Notes: a model not told the origin generated them from the sequence alone. A stretch of 64,000 nt of DNA from DATBGZ01 sp963803115 (GCA_963803115.1 CAWDLN010000008.1:558001-622000), one strand, 5' to 3'; positions 1 through 8,623 are shown, counted from the first letter of the stretch. Program-made: numbers and translations.

Positions 1-919
1 CGCTGCCGACGCCGACGATCTTTCGCGCGGCCTGAACGAGCTGGAATTGCTCCAGTAGGTGCCGCCGGTCGGACTGCAGTGTGCGGCCGTACCGAGTCAT
101 CACCGTGCGGAGGAGCGCATACACCGCATCGGAGTCGCCCGTGAACAGTTCCTCGACCGGGACGACGACCGGTGGATCGCTGATGATCTGAGCCCGACCA
201 TCGACCGTCGTCGTGAGCTTCCGCATCGCCTGCCTGCTGTCGCGAGTGCGCGCCTGGGCGAGTAGGCGTTCCAGGATCCCGCGGCGCTTGGCGGGAATCC
301 GGGCACGGTAGCGGGTGACCGCCTCGTCGACGTCGAGGAGGGCGTACCAGACGTCCATGATGGACTGTTCGGCGAACGCGCGCATGGCGGTGCGGTACGT
401 GCCCGCCACCTTGAGGATGATCCGTCGCCGGTCGCCGACGTCGAGACCGTTCTGCCGCCCGGCGACCGCGAAGCTCGCCGCGAGTCGCTTCACATCCCAC
501 TCGAATGGTCCGGGCAGGGTCTCGTCGAAGTCATTGATGTCGAACACAAGGCGGCGATCTGGCGACGCATAGGCACCGAAATTCGCGAGGTGAGCGTCGC
601 CGCACAGTTGCGCCCGCAGGCCGGAGACCGGCGTGGTGGCGAGGTCGGCCACCATCGGCAGGGCAGCCCCGCGGTAGAACGTGAAGGGCGAGACCAGCAT
701 CCTTCCGTGCCGGATGGGCACGAGGTCTGGCTCTCGCGTCGTCGCCTGCCCGAGCAGCAACCCGACCGGGTCTCGAGACTTGCTCGGGGCAAACTCCCGC
801 TGCGACTCCAGCGGAGTGATCTTCCTTGCCTGCTTACCCCGGGCGGCCCGGTCCGCGCGGCTGAGGTGTGCCGCTTCCGCCGATGGTCGGCCGACGCGTT
901 CAACCGTTTGTGTCCCCAT
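1..919 (-). CDS. DUF2252 family protein (3' end beyond window)
   Basis: About 306 residues are visible before the frame runs off the left edge without a stop. Family-typical stretches are clear: FTFYRGAALPMVADL near residue 75, GDAHLANFGAY, then FDINDFDETLPGPFEWDVKR. DUF2252 proteins (COG4320) are roughly 430-450 residues, are thought to have a protein-kinase-like fold and have no proven role, so I give no function. The start is the ATG at 919; the Arg/Ala/Lys-rich lead before the domain is normal for the family. The next gene upstream on this strand ends 61 bases away, so co-transcription is possible. Confidence 0.9.
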   Translation of the reverse strand, partial: MGTQTVERVGRPSAEAAHLSRADRAARGKQARKITPLESQREFAPSKSRDPVGLLLGQATTREPDLVPIRHGRMLVSPFTFYRGAALPMVADLATTPVSGLRAQLCGDAHLANFGAYASPDRRLVFDINDFDETLPGPFEWDVKRLAASFAVAGRQNGLDVGDRRRIILKVAGTYRTAMRAFAEQSIMDVWYALLDVDEAVTRYRARIPAKRRGILERLLAQARTRDSRQAMRKLTTTVDGRAQIISDPPVVVPVEELFTGDSDAVYALLRTVMTRYGRTLQSDRRHLLEQFQLVQAARKIVGVGS

Positions 920-980
920 GGGTGCCAACGTACGCCGATCGAGTCGGCGGCGGTCGCGTTCGCGCGATCTCGTGGCCGGA

Positions 981-1793
981 CTAGGATCCGGGCTGTCCGA
1001 TGTGGATGAAGAGGGCCACGTGGTCGGACACGAATTCCGGTTTCCCGCCGTCCAGTGCCATTGGCTCGGTGAACCAGGGCTCGGCAGCCAGCACCGGGAC
1101 GTCGCCGCGAAGCAGCAGGTAGTCGATCCGATGCGGGGCCGAGCCTGCCGGCAGGAACTCGACATGGAAGGTGGTCGGGTTTGACTCCGCGAACGGGTCC
1201 TGCCAGGCGCCACGACCGACGATGTGGGGATAGAGGGCGCCGTCGCTGGCCAGGTTGAAGTCTCCGCCCAGGATGGTCAGTCCCGGCTCGTGACGGCGAA
1301 GCGTCGTGTGGAGGCGGTCAAGCTGGGCGAGATGGAACGCGTGGTAGCGGCTGCCGGCCGACCAGTCGCCGTCCTTGTTCGCGGTCAGGTGGGTATTCGC
1401 GACGAGAGTGTTGCGGCCGTCGAGTTCGGCGACGAGCATCCCTTGCAAGGCGCTGTTGAGCGCGCGATTGAGGCGGAAGCTGAGCAGGCCCGTCCGCGGA
1501 AACAGGCCACGGTACGACCGGAACCTCACCCGACGCAATGGCATCCGGGAGAAGGTGGCGAGGCCGCCCGCCGGTCGAGTGCCGATGCCCCGGCGCGTCG
1601 CCACGTACGGAAAAGACGGCAGTCCGGACCGCAGCAGGTTCAGTGTGTGCCGGCTCCACACCTCCTGAAACATCGCAACGTCCACATCGGACGCCTCGAT
1701 CCGGCGACAGAAATGCGCGGCCCGCTCTGCGAGCGGTGGTCGGAACCAGGGCAGCCCACACACGTTGAGCGTCAACACTCGAAGATCAACCAT
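981..1793 (-). CDS. endonuclease/exonuclease/phosphatase (EEP) family hydrolase
   Basis: A complete 270-residue EEP-fold protein. The metal and catalytic motifs appear in order: LTLNVCG (Asn10), FQEVW (Glu44), NTHL (Asn133/His135), GGDFN (Asp178, Asn180) and the terminal SDH (Asp257/His258). The family covers DNase I-like nucleases, sphingomyelinases and inositol phosphatases. Nothing seen here fixes the substrate, although the whole-domain layout without extra modules resembles neutral sphingomyelinase or phosphodiesterase-like members. There is no signal peptide, so a cytoplasmic location is likely. It shares its upstream region, including a long inverted repeat, with a divergent oxidoreductase gene. 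Confidence 0.88.
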   Translation of the reverse strand: MVDLRVLTLNVCGLPWFRPPLAERAAHFCRRIEASDVDVAMFQEVWSRHTLNLLRSGLPSFPYVATRRGIGTRPAGGLATFSRMPLRRVRFRSYRGLFPRTGLLSFRLNRALNSALQGMLVAELDGRNTLVANTHLTANKDGDWSAGSRYHAFHLAQLDRLHTTLRRHEPGLTILGGDFNLASDGALYPHIVGRGAWQDPFAESNPTTFHVEFLPAGSAPHRIDYLLLRGDVPVLAAEPWFTEPMALDGGKPEFVSDHVALFIHIGQPGS

Positions 1794-1806
1794 CGCCCGG
1801 AGCCGG

Positions 1807-1870
1807 TTGTGTTAAGCGGGGGACCCTTCCTATGCGGAAAACGATAAGAAGGGGACCCTGCTTAACACAA
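1807..1870. repeat. imperfect inverted repeat, 23-bp arms
   Basis: The arms at 1807-1829 and 1848-1870 match at 20 of 23 positions, with an 18-base loop. Each outer end reads TTGTGTTAAGC followed by a GGG...CCCTTC block. With one bulge the pairing extends a few bases further on both sides. The element fills the gap between two divergent genes. The TTAAG/GGGG-CCCCTTC pattern resembles small palindromic elements scattered between genes in Micromonosporaceae; that link is from memory, not a search. It could be a mobile palindromic repeat or a regulatory cruciform. Confidence 0.8.
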
Positions 1871-1892
1871 ACCGTGGAGTAAGTTCACAAGC

Positions 1893-2792
1893 GTGAAGGT
1901 AGGATTCGCTCTGCCGGTGTCCGGATCATGGTCGACACCGGAGAACGTCGCCCACGTCGCCAACCGGGCCGAGTCTCTCGGCTACCACGAACTGTGGACG
2001 TTCCAGCGGCTGCTGTCCGCAGTGGACGATTCGTGGGGCGAGGTCTATCGCCGTGTGATCGACCCACTGGTGACTCTCGGCTACGCCGCCGCCCTCACCA
2101 GCCGGATCCGGCTCGGCGCGGCGGTGGTGAACCTTCCGTTCGTGACACCGGTGCTGCTCGCAAAGCAGGCGGCCACCGTCGACGTGCTCTCGGGCGGCCG
2201 GCTCGACCTCGGGCTCGGCCTCGGTTGGTCGGATGAGGAGTACGCGGCCTCTGGGGCGAGCAAACGGCGTCAGGGGACGCGGGCGGAGGAGTTCATCGCC
2301 GTCGTCCGTACACTGTGGACTGAGGAGATCGTGGCCCACGACGGCGAGTTCTACCGCGTACCGGCGAGCAAGGCCGAGCCCAAGCCGGTCCAGAAGGGCG
2401 GCCCGCCCATCATCCTCGGGGGCACGGCTCCCGCCGCGCTGGCTCGGGCCGGGCGCCTGGCCGACGGCTGGGTCAGCAGCAGCCGCGCCGACCTCCAACA
2501 CATTGGCGAGTCGATCAAGATCGTGAAGGGCGCGGCCGCCGAAGCGGGTCGGGATCCGGAGGCTCTGCGGTACATCTGCCGGGGCGTGGTGAAGGTGCGC
2601 ACCACAGGTGACCGGGCCCCGCTCGTGGGCACGCTCGACCAGATCCGTGACGACCTCGACCTGGTTGCCGAGCAGGGCGTCACCGAACTCTTCGCGGATC
2701 TGAACTTCGATCCCGAGATCGGATCACCCGACGCCGACCCTGGCGTCTCCCTTATGCGCGCCGACGAGGTGCTTGCCGCGCTTGCTCCCTGA
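1893..2792 (+). CDS. LLM-class F420-dependent oxidoreductase
   Basis: A 299-residue luciferase-like monooxygenase domain protein. The pattern is that of actinobacterial F420-dependent LLM enzymes: an MKVGFALPVSG start, LGAAVVNLPFVTP around residue 75, GRLDLGLGLGWSDEE around 100-115, and PIILGGTAPAAL around 175. These enzymes bind reduced or oxidised F420 in a TIM barrel; the substrate cannot be read from sequence. It starts at GTG with GGAG 13 bases upstream. Its last 69 bases overlap the convergent 3' end of the GlxA-type regulator, which is unusually long for a coding overlap. Confidence 0.9.
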   Translation: MKVGFALPVSGSWSTPENVAHVANRAESLGYHELWTFQRLLSAVDDSWGEVYRRVIDPLVTLGYAAALTSRIRLGAAVVNLPFVTPVLLAKQAATVDVLSGGRLDLGLGLGWSDEEYAASGASKRRQGTRAEEFIAVVRTLWTEEIVAHDGEFYRVPASKAEPKPVQKGGPPIILGGTAPAALARAGRLADGWVSSSRADLQHIGESIKIVKGAAAEAGRDPEALRYICRGVVKVRTTGDRAPLVGTLDQIRDDLDLVAEQGVTELFADLNFDPEIGSPDADPGVSLMRADEVLAALAP

Positions 2793-3758
2793 GACCGGCA
2801 CCGCCGGGCGGAACGTGCGGCGGTAGGCCAGCGGCGCGACGCCGACGGCCGCCCGCAGGTGCTGTCGCAACGAGACCGAGGTGCCGAAGCCGGACCGCCG
2901 GGCGACCTCGTCCACGCTGAGGTCGCTCGTCTCCAGCAGCAGTCGGGCGTGTTCCACCCGCTGCTGGATCAGCCACTGGGCCGGGCTGAGGCCGGTCTCT
3001 TCCCGGAACCGTCGGGTGAACGTCCGCACGCTCATCGATGCCTGACGGGCCATTGCGGCCAGGTCCACCGGTTGGTCGAGCCGAGCCGCCGCCCAGTCCC
3101 GCGCCGCCCCGGTCGACGACTGTGTCGGGGCGGGCAGCGTCCGGATGATGAACTGGGCTTGGCCGCCGTCTCGCCACGGCGGCATGACGCTCCGCCGAGC
3201 GGCGCGGTTGGCGACCTCGCTGCCGAAGTCCCGGCGGACCACGTGCAGACACAGATCCACGCCGGCCCCGACCCCGGCCGACGTCAGCACGTCGCCGTCG
3301 TCGACGAAGAGCACGTCGGGATTAAGCCGTACCAGCGGGAACATGGCCCGGAACCGGTCGGCGTAGGCCCAATGGGTTGTCGCGGGTCGGCCGTCGAGCC
3401 TTCCGGCGAGGGCGAGCGCGAAAGCGCCGGTGCAGATCGAGACGAGCCGCGCCGACGCCGGGATCCGTTGCAGCGCGGTGGATTCAGCGTCCGTGAGCGA
3501 CGGATCCCCGGTCATCAGATCGCCGTGGACGCCCGGAATGATGACGGTCTCGGCGTCATCGAGGATCTCCGGTCCGTGGTCGGGCAGGACCCGGAATCCG
3601 CCCGACGATTGCACCGGTCCGCCGTCGGCCGTGCAGGTTCGCACCTCATAGAGCCGTTCGCCCGCTCCTGACCGTGCCGCACCCAGGATCTGCCCGGGAG
3701 TGCCGAGGTCGAACGCGGCCACTCCGTTGAGGACGAGTACCACCACCCGATGCGCCAT
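2724..3758 (-). CDS. GlxA-type transcriptional regulator (DJ-1/PfpI domain + AraC HTH)
   Basis: A 344-residue two-domain regulator. Residues about 1-170 form a DJ-1/PfpI domain with the nucleophile-elbow-like segment VSICTGAFALALAGRL followed by THWAY. Residues about 225-325 form an AraC helix-turn-helix pair (SVRTFTRRFREETGLSPAQWL, then EVARRSGFGTSVSLRQHL). Family members sense a small ligand and usually activate nearby catabolic genes. The divergent MFS gene on its 5' side is the obvious candidate target. The last 25 or so residues, overlapping the oxidoreductase gene, fall outside the HTH and may be a non-conserved tail. Confidence 0.92.
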   Translation of the reverse strand: MAHRVVVLVLNGVAAFDLGTPGQILGAARSGAGERLYEVRTCTADGGPVQSSGGFRVLPDHGPEILDDAETVIIPGVHGDLMTGDPSLTDAESTALQRIPASARLVSICTGAFALALAGRLDGRPATTHWAYADRFRAMFPLVRLNPDVLFVDDGDVLTSAGVGAGVDLCLHVVRRDFGSEVANRAARRSVMPPWRDGGQAQFIIRTLPAPTQSSTGAARDWAAARLDQPVDLAAMARQASMSVRTFTRRFREETGLSPAQWLIQQRVEHARLLLETSDLSVDEVARRSGFGTSVSLRQHLRAAVGVAPLAYRRTFRPAVPVSGSKRGKHLVGAHKGDARVGVG

Positions 3759-3820
3759 GGCCGGATTCTTTCACATAGTGTCTTTCCGGCCACTCCCCAA
3801 TCGCGTTCGTGTGACGGACG

Positions 3821-5119
3821 ATGGTCGTTGTGACGACCACCGTGCCGCGCCGCATCCCCACGCCCGCAAAAGGATCGGCGAAGATCCACCGCGCCTGGCT
3901 CGTCGCTGGCGTCGCCTTTGTGGCGATCATCGGCGCCGCGGGATTCCGTGCCACGCCCGGTGTACTGATCAATCCGCTGGAGGAGGAGTTCGGCTGGAGC
4001 CGAGGCACTATCTCCTTGGCGGTGTCGGTGAACCTGCTGTTGTTCGGGCTGACCGCGCCATTCGCCGCCGCGCTGATGGACCGGTTCGGGATACGGCGGG
4101 TGGTGTCGATCGCGCTGTTGCTGGTCGCGGCGGGCAGCGGACTGACCGTGTTCATGAAGACCAGCTGGCAGCTCGTGCTGTTGTGGGGCGTCCTGGTCGG
4201 GCTGGGAACGGGATCGATGGCGCTCGTTTTCGTGGCCACGATCTCCACGCGCTGGTTCGTCAAGCACCGCGGCGTCGTCACCGGCGTCCTCACCGCCGCC
4301 GGCGCCACCGGGCAGCTCATCTTTCTGCCCGTGCTGGCCGCGCTGGCGGGCGCGTACGGATGGCGCACCGCGGCGTTGACCGTGACCGGGGCGGCGTTGG
4401 CCGTCGTACCGCTGGTGCTGGTGCTCATGCGGGACTACCCGGCCGATGTGGGATTGCCGCCCTACGGCGAGACCGACGTTGTCGCACCGCCCGTGGAGGC
4501 GTCCGGCGCGGCCCGGCGAGCCGTGCGGGTTCTCGGCACCGCGTCGCGATCGGGCACGTTCTGGCTTCTGGTTGGCGGTTTCGCGATCTGCGGCGCGAGC
4601 ACCAATGGGCTGATCGCCACCCACTTCATCCCGGCCGCCCATGATCACGGGATGCCGGAGACGACGGCGGCTGGGCTACTGGCCCTGGTCGGCCTGTTCG
4701 ACATCGTCGGCACGATCGTCTCGGGTTGGCTGACCGACCGGGTCGACTCGCGGGCGCTTCTCGGCGGGTACTACGCCCTTCGCGGACTATCGCTTCTCGT
4801 GCTGCCCTCGCTCATCGCGGCCACCGCCCACCCGAGCATGCTCGTATTCATCATCTTCTACGGCCTGGACTGGGTCGCGACCGTGCCACCCACGATCGCG
4901 TTGTGCCGGCAGCACTTCGGCAATGACGGTCCGATCGTCTTCGGTTGGGTCTTCGCCTCGCACCAGGTCGGCGCGGCGCTGGCCGCGACCGGGGCGGGTC
5001 TGATCCGCGACATCACCGGGGAGTACAACCCGGCCTGGGTCGCCGCTGGGATCCTCTGCCTGTTCGCCGCCGTCATGTCGGTGCGGATCCGACGGGCTCC
5101 GGCGGTTGCCGTGGTGTGA
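3821..5119 (+). CDS. MFS transporter (OFA/MCT-like)
   Basis: A 432-residue major facilitator protein with about 12 hydrophobic segments, the loop-2 signature ALMDRFGIRRVV and a repeated counterpart WLTDRVDSRALLGG after the central loop. The early segment FRATPGVLINPLEEEFGWSRGTIS is typical of monocarboxylate/oxalate-formate-like carriers. It probably exports or imports a small organic acid. The ATG start follows a 62-base gap from the divergent GlxA-type regulator, so that regulator may control it. No strong ribosome binding site is visible. Confidence 0.88.
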   Translation: MVVVTTTVPRRIPTPAKGSAKIHRAWLVAGVAFVAIIGAAGFRATPGVLINPLEEEFGWSRGTISLAVSVNLLLFGLTAPFAAALMDRFGIRRVVSIALLLVAAGSGLTVFMKTSWQLVLLWGVLVGLGTGSMALVFVATISTRWFVKHRGVVTGVLTAAGATGQLIFLPVLAALAGAYGWRTAALTVTGAALAVVPLVLVLMRDYPADVGLPPYGETDVVAPPVEASGAARRAVRVLGTASRSGTFWLLVGGFAICGASTNGLIATHFIPAAHDHGMPETTAAGLLALVGLFDIVGTIVSGWLTDRVDSRALLGGYYALRGLSLLVLPSLIAATAHPSMLVFIIFYGLDWVATVPPTIALCRQHFGNDGPIVFGWVFASHQVGAALAATGAGLIRDITGEYNPAWVAAGILCLFAAVMSVRIRRAPAVAVV

Positions 5120-5133
5120 CCACGTGGGGGTCG

Positions 5134-5139
5134 TAAGCT
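5134..5139 (+). promoter_or_regulatory. candidate -10 box, leaderless lhgO transcript
   Basis: TAAGCT lies six bases before the GTG start of the downstream oxidase gene, and no Shine-Dalgarno sequence is present. A TANNNT box at this distance is what leaderless actinobacterial transcripts show. No matching -35 box was found, so this is tentative. Confidence 0.4.
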
Positions 5140-5145
5140 ACCGCC

Positions 5146-6330
5146 GTGGCGCATTACGTGGTGGTCGGTGGCGGGATCGTAGGCCTGGCGACAGCGCACC
5201 GCCTCACCCTGGATCATCCACACTCGACAGTCACGGTGCTCGAAAAGGAGGACCGCGTCGCGGTCCATCAGACCGGTCACAACTCCGGTGTCATCCACGC
5301 CGGCGTCTACTACAAGCCCGGCAGTCTCAAGGCGGAGCTGTGTAAGGCCGGCGCGGCCTCGATGGTCGAGTTCTGCCAGACCCACGACGTTCCCTGCCGC
5401 ATCTGCGGCAAGCTCATCGTGGCCACCGACCCGGCCGAGCTGCCGCGCCTCACCGCCCTTCGCGACCGCGCCACCGCCAACGGGCTACCAGTGCGGCAGA
5501 TCGGACCGGACGAGGCCCGGGAGTACGAACCCAACGTGGACTGCGTCGCGGCGTTGCACATCGCATCGACGGGCATCGTCGACTTCACGCTCGTCGCCCA
5601 GCGCCTCGCCGAGCTGGTGAACAAGGCGGGCGGAACGGTGCGCCTGGGCGCGAAGGTGACCGGGCTGCGCCCAGACGGCTCGGCCGTCGTGGTGGGAACC
5701 ACCATCGGGTCGTTCCGCGCCGACTATCTGATCAACTGCGCCGGGTTGCATTCGGACCGGCTGGCCCGGATGGCGGGGCTGACACCGCCAGCCCGGATCG
5801 TGCCGTTCCGGGGCGAGTACTACGAGCTGACCGAGCAGAGCCGAGACCTCGTAAGGGGTCTGATCTACCCGGTCCCGGACCCCCAATTCCCGTTTCTTGG
5901 GGTGCACCTCACGCGAATGATCGACGGCAGCGTCCACGCCGGGCCCAATGCGGTGCTCGCCACCGCCCGCGAGGGCTATTCATGGGGCCAGTTCCGCGCG
6001 CGCGATGTCGCCGAAGTGGCCGCCTATCCCGGCCTCTGGCGGCTGGCCCGCAGGCACTTTGGCTACGGCATGACCGAGGTACGGCGGTCGCTGTCCCGCA
6101 AGAGATTCGCGCAGAGCCTGGCCCGGCTGGTTCCCGCGGTGACGAGTGAGGACATCGTTCCGTCCGGTGCCGGCGTACGAGCCCAGGCGATCACGCCGGA
6201 TGGCGCACTCGTCGATGACTTTCTGATCGTCCGAGCCCGCCGCCAGGTGCATGTCCTCAACGCCCCGTCTCCCGCAGCCACGAGCTCATTGGAGATCGCC
6301 AAGCACATCGTGGCCGAGCTGCATGGCTAG
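5146..6330 (+). CDS. lhgO: L-2-hydroxyglutarate oxidase
   Basis: A 394-residue FAD-dependent oxidoreductase of the DAO family. The N-terminal dinucleotide motif VVVGGGIVGLATAHRL is followed by TGHNSGVIHAGVYYKPGSLKA, the LhgO hallmark, and the C-terminal half carries the expected SGAGVRAQAI segment. The enzyme oxidises L-2-hydroxyglutarate to 2-oxoglutarate, passing electrons to a membrane acceptor, and acts in metabolite repair or lysine/glutarate breakdown. Length matches the family. The start is GTG just after a candidate -10 box. The next gene, a lipoprotein, follows on the same strand. Confidence 0.92.
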   Translation: MAHYVVVGGGIVGLATAHRLTLDHPHSTVTVLEKEDRVAVHQTGHNSGVIHAGVYYKPGSLKAELCKAGAASMVEFCQTHDVPCRICGKLIVATDPAELPRLTALRDRATANGLPVRQIGPDEAREYEPNVDCVAALHIASTGIVDFTLVAQRLAELVNKAGGTVRLGAKVTGLRPDGSAVVVGTTIGSFRADYLINCAGLHSDRLARMAGLTPPARIVPFRGEYYELTEQSRDLVRGLIYPVPDPQFPFLGVHLTRMIDGSVHAGPNAVLATAREGYSWGQFRARDVAEVAAYPGLWRLARRHFGYGMTEVRRSLSRKRFAQSLARLVPAVTSEDIVPSGAGVRAQAITPDGALVDDFLIVRARRQVHVLNAPSPAATSSLEIAKHIVAELHG

Positions 6331-6396
6331 GTCTGGCGGCCCACCTGCACTACCGTGGGCGGCGCGTGTGTCGGATCGCGGCAGGGGAGGGCGGGC

Positions 6397-6945
6397 GTGC
6401 GCCGATGCGTGGTGGGGTTGCTTGCGCTCGTGCTTCTCGCCGCCGGTTGCGGCACGGATCGCGGTGACAATGGCGCCACGGCCGCGACTGAGGGTCGCGC
6501 ATGCCAGGCGATCGAGTTCGATGTCGTCGAGAGCGTCCTGGGCGTACGGTTCGACACGGCCGGAGGTGCGCGCCACGACGAGACCTATATCTGTGTCCTC
6601 GGCCAGGCGGGCCACCCGTTTCCCGACCTCACGCTGGCCATGTCCGCCACGGAGGCGGATGAGCTGATCTTCCGAGCGTCGCTCACCCCGAGCGGGTCGA
6701 CTCCGGTTCCCGACCTCGGACGGATCGCCTACCAGGTCGAGCTCCCCGTTACCAACGCCGCCGACGGCAGCCCCAGCGGCCCGCGCTTGGAGGTCGGCTG
6801 GTTGTCGGTCGGAAGGAAGCTGCTCTACCTGCGCTACACGTCAGCGCCTGGGGCGAACATCGCTGATGTGGCGCCGAAGCTCATCACCCTTGCCCACCAG
6901 ATCGAGGCGACCCTGGCGGCGCCGGCCACCCTCGCCCTGCGCTGA
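6397..6945 (+). CDS. putative lipoprotein, unknown function
   Basis: A 182-residue protein with a short basic N-terminus, a hydrophobic stretch and the lipobox LLAAGC, so Cys18 would be lipidated and the protein held on the outer face of the membrane. The rest is about 160 residues with a few cysteines and no motif I recognise; it loosely resembles DUF3558-type actinobacterial lipoproteins. The GTG start at 6397 is chosen because AGGGGAGG ends six bases before it and the signal peptide begins there; an in-frame ATG 42 bases upstream lacks these features. Its 3' end runs into a dyad element shared with ideR. Confidence 0.75.
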   Translation: MRRCVVGLLALVLLAAGCGTDRGDNGATAATEGRACQAIEFDVVESVLGVRFDTAGGARHDETYICVLGQAGHPFPDLTLAMSATEADELIFRASLTPSGSTPVPDLGRIAYQVELPVTNAADGSPSGPRLEVGWLSVGRKLLYLRYTSAPGANIADVAPKLITLAHQIEATLAAPATLALR

Positions 6946-6960
6946 GCTTGGCCGTCTGTG

Positions 6961-7024
6961 CGCCGACCTTGGTCGTATACGCGTGAGTCGATCTCCGATC
7001 ACGCGCATTTCTCCAAGATCGGCG
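6961..7024. repeat. dyad element, copy A (convergent intergenic)
   Basis: The 26-base arms at 6961-6986 and 6999-7024 pair imperfectly around a 12-base loop. The outer ends read CGCCGA...CTTGG and the inner ends CGCGTGA. The same arm sequence recurs near 15413-15475 and 39164-39227, each time between two convergent genes. Here it lies between the lipoprotein and ideR stop codons and could act as a two-way terminator. Confidence 0.8.
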
Positions 7025-7030
7025 CGGAAC

Positions 7031-7720
7031 TCAGCGGGCGGAGACGAAGACGCGGGACGCGACCTCACGCGGGAGGCGGACGGTGTCGCCATCGCGCTCG
7101 ACAACGACCGTGTCGCGCTCCTGGGCCACGACTACGTTGGCGCCAGGGTCGACGCCGGCCGCGTGCAACTGCCGGAGCACCTCGGCATCGGTCTGGACGC
7201 TCTCGCAGATGCGGTTCACCACGACCTTGCCGGCCAGCCCCGGGAACGCGAGGTTCCGTTCCGGGCCCTCGGTGTCGCCGTCGGCGAGGACCGAGCCGAA
7301 CTCGTCCAGGCCCGGGATCGGGTTGCCGTACGGGGATCGCGACGGCTTGCCCAGGAGCTCATACACCTTCTGCTCGACGGCCTCGCTCATGACGTGCTCC
7401 CAGCGGCACGCCTCCTCGTGGGCCTCCTCGTAGGGCATGCCAATGACGTTGACGAGCAGAAGCTCCGCCAGCCGGTGCTTGCGCATCACGGCGACGGCCT
7501 TGGTGCGACCGAGATCGGTCAGCGCGAGGTGGCGGTCACCTTCGACGTTGAGCAGCCCGTCACGCTCCATCCGGGCCACCGTCTGGCTGACCGTGGGTCC
7601 GCTCTGCTTCAAGCGCTCCGCGATGCGGGCACGCAACGCTGGCACCCCTTCCTCTTCCAGCTCGAGGATGGTGCGCAGGTACATCTCGGTAGTGTCAACT
7701 AAGTCGTTGATCTTGAACAC
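7031..7720 (-). CDS. ideR: iron-dependent repressor IdeR/DtxR
   Basis: A 229-residue metal-dependent repressor with the N-terminal winged helix (NDLVDTTEMYLRTILELEE, QSGPTVSQTVARMERDGL), a dimerisation and metal domain (residues about 75-145) and a C-terminal SH3-like domain. All DtxR metal ligands are present in their family context: the early Met, then KHRLAE (His, Glu), AHEEACRWEH (His, Cys, Glu, His). It should bind Fe(II) and repress siderophore and iron-uptake genes. The GTG giving VFKINDLVD is preferred because family members start at this point; an ATG 90 bases upstream would add an unusual extension. ideR lies near sigB, as in mycobacteria. Confidence 0.93.
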   Translation of the reverse strand: MFKINDLVDTTEMYLRTILELEEEGVPALRARIAERLKQSGPTVSQTVARMERDGLLNVEGDRHLALTDLGRTKAVAVMRKHRLAELLLVNVIGMPYEEAHEEACRWEHVMSEAVEQKVYELLGKPSRSPYGNPIPGLDEFGSVLADGDTEGPERNLAFPGLAGKVVVNRICESVQTDAEVLRQLHAAGVDPGANVVVAQERDTVVVERDGDTVRLPREVASRVFVSAR

Positions 7721-7769
7721 TCCCAGCGTCGACACGAAATCGTTCAACCAGCTCAAACCGCCGCGTCTG

Positions 7770-7807
7770 ATGCTACCCGGATCGGCGGACATCAGCCTGC
7801 CGCCGAT
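7770..7807 (-). promoter_or_regulatory. ideR upstream region: -10 box and inverted repeat
   Basis: On the minus strand TAGCAT at 7775-7770 is a good -10 box about 50 bases before the preferred ideR start. Just upstream is a perfect 8-bp inverted repeat (ATCGGCGG/CCGCCGAT, 7781-7788 and 7800-7807, 11-base loop). The repeat also lies 19 bases after the DUF5995 stop, so it may be a weak terminator for that gene or an operator for ideR. Confidence 0.4.
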
Positions 7808-7825
7808 CATGGGGCTGGTCCGACG

Positions 7826-8575
7826 CTACGACTGACTCGGCGCGGGTAGGAGCACGCCGAATCCCTTCCGGGCGAGGTTGAGCAGGACCGGACCGGGCTT
7901 GGTCAGGTCGCGTACCCGGTTCGTGCAGAGCTCCTCGAGCGCCGCGAGCGTCTCCGTATATCGCGCCGAGCCGACCCGCCGAGCCTGGTCGAGCACGGCG
8001 GCGTTGTGCCATACCTTGCGGCGGGCCTCAGCCAAAAAGCGCCGGCTCGCCATGCGGTTCGCCGGTCGGAGCAGCCGGTCGAGCAACGTGACCCTGGAGA
8101 TCGCGTTCAGCTCGTCGTCTTCCGCGCCGACTCGTCGCTGGAGCACGACGTCGACGTGCCCGTGGTCGTCCTGCCGGACCCGTCGAACCGCCGGGTTGTC
8201 GAAATCGGCCGGGGTGATCACGGCGAGCAGTGCCTGCGGCAGGTCGTAGTTGATGTGGGCGTTGAGCCCGAACAGCACGTGGCGCAGCGGTGGCAGGTCG
8301 GGCTGCTCTCGGGTGGTGTTGAAGGCGATACGCCACGGACCGGATACTGCCTCGCCGAGACGATCCGCATCGAGCGCGTCGAGGTACAAGCTCGCGAACG
8401 CGAGATCCCAGCGGCTCACCCAGGCACCGTCGACGAATCCGCCACGGTCGATCTCATCGGCGATGGCTTCGGTGGTACGGAGGTAGGTGGCGTGGAAGAA
8501 CCGCCGTGCGTCGTCGAGGGTCTCCAAGCCCACCCGCATCCGGACGAGTAGAGCGGCCAACGCAGCGTCAGGCAC
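7826..8575 (-). CDS. DUF5995 family protein
   Basis: A 249-residue soluble protein of the actinobacterial DUF5995 family. It is recognised from the middle stretch WRIAFNTTREQPDLPPLRHVLFG followed by NAHINYDLPQAL, and from the C-terminal block of helices with RRKVWHNA. The paired His and Asp residues in the NAHINYDL region could bind metal, but that is inference; no function is established. The start is GTG with GGAGGTG upstream. It lies directly 5' of ideR on the same strand with a possible hairpin between them. Confidence 0.8.
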   Translation of the reverse strand: MPDAALAALLVRMRVGLETLDDARRFFHATYLRTTEAIADEIDRGGFVDGAWVSRWDLAFASLYLDALDADRLGEAVSGPWRIAFNTTREQPDLPPLRHVLFGLNAHINYDLPQALLAVITPADFDNPAVRRVRQDDHGHVDVVLQRRVGAEDDELNAISRVTLLDRLLRPANRMASRRFLAEARRKVWHNAAVLDQARRVGSARYTETLAALEELCTNRVRDLTKPGPVLLNLARKGFGVLLPAPSQS

Positions 8576-8591
8576 CCGAGCGCACCTCCAT

Positions 8592-8609
8592 CCAGATGTA
8601 CCAGATGTA
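8592..8609. repeat. 9-bp direct repeat, two copies
   Basis: CCAGATGTA occurs twice head to tail in the 48-base gap between the molybdopterin oxidoreductase stop and the DUF5995 start, just upstream of the DUF5995 ribosome binding site. It could be a regulator half-site pair, or chance. Confidence 0.5.
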
Positions 8610-8623
8610 CCGGAGTCCCAGTA

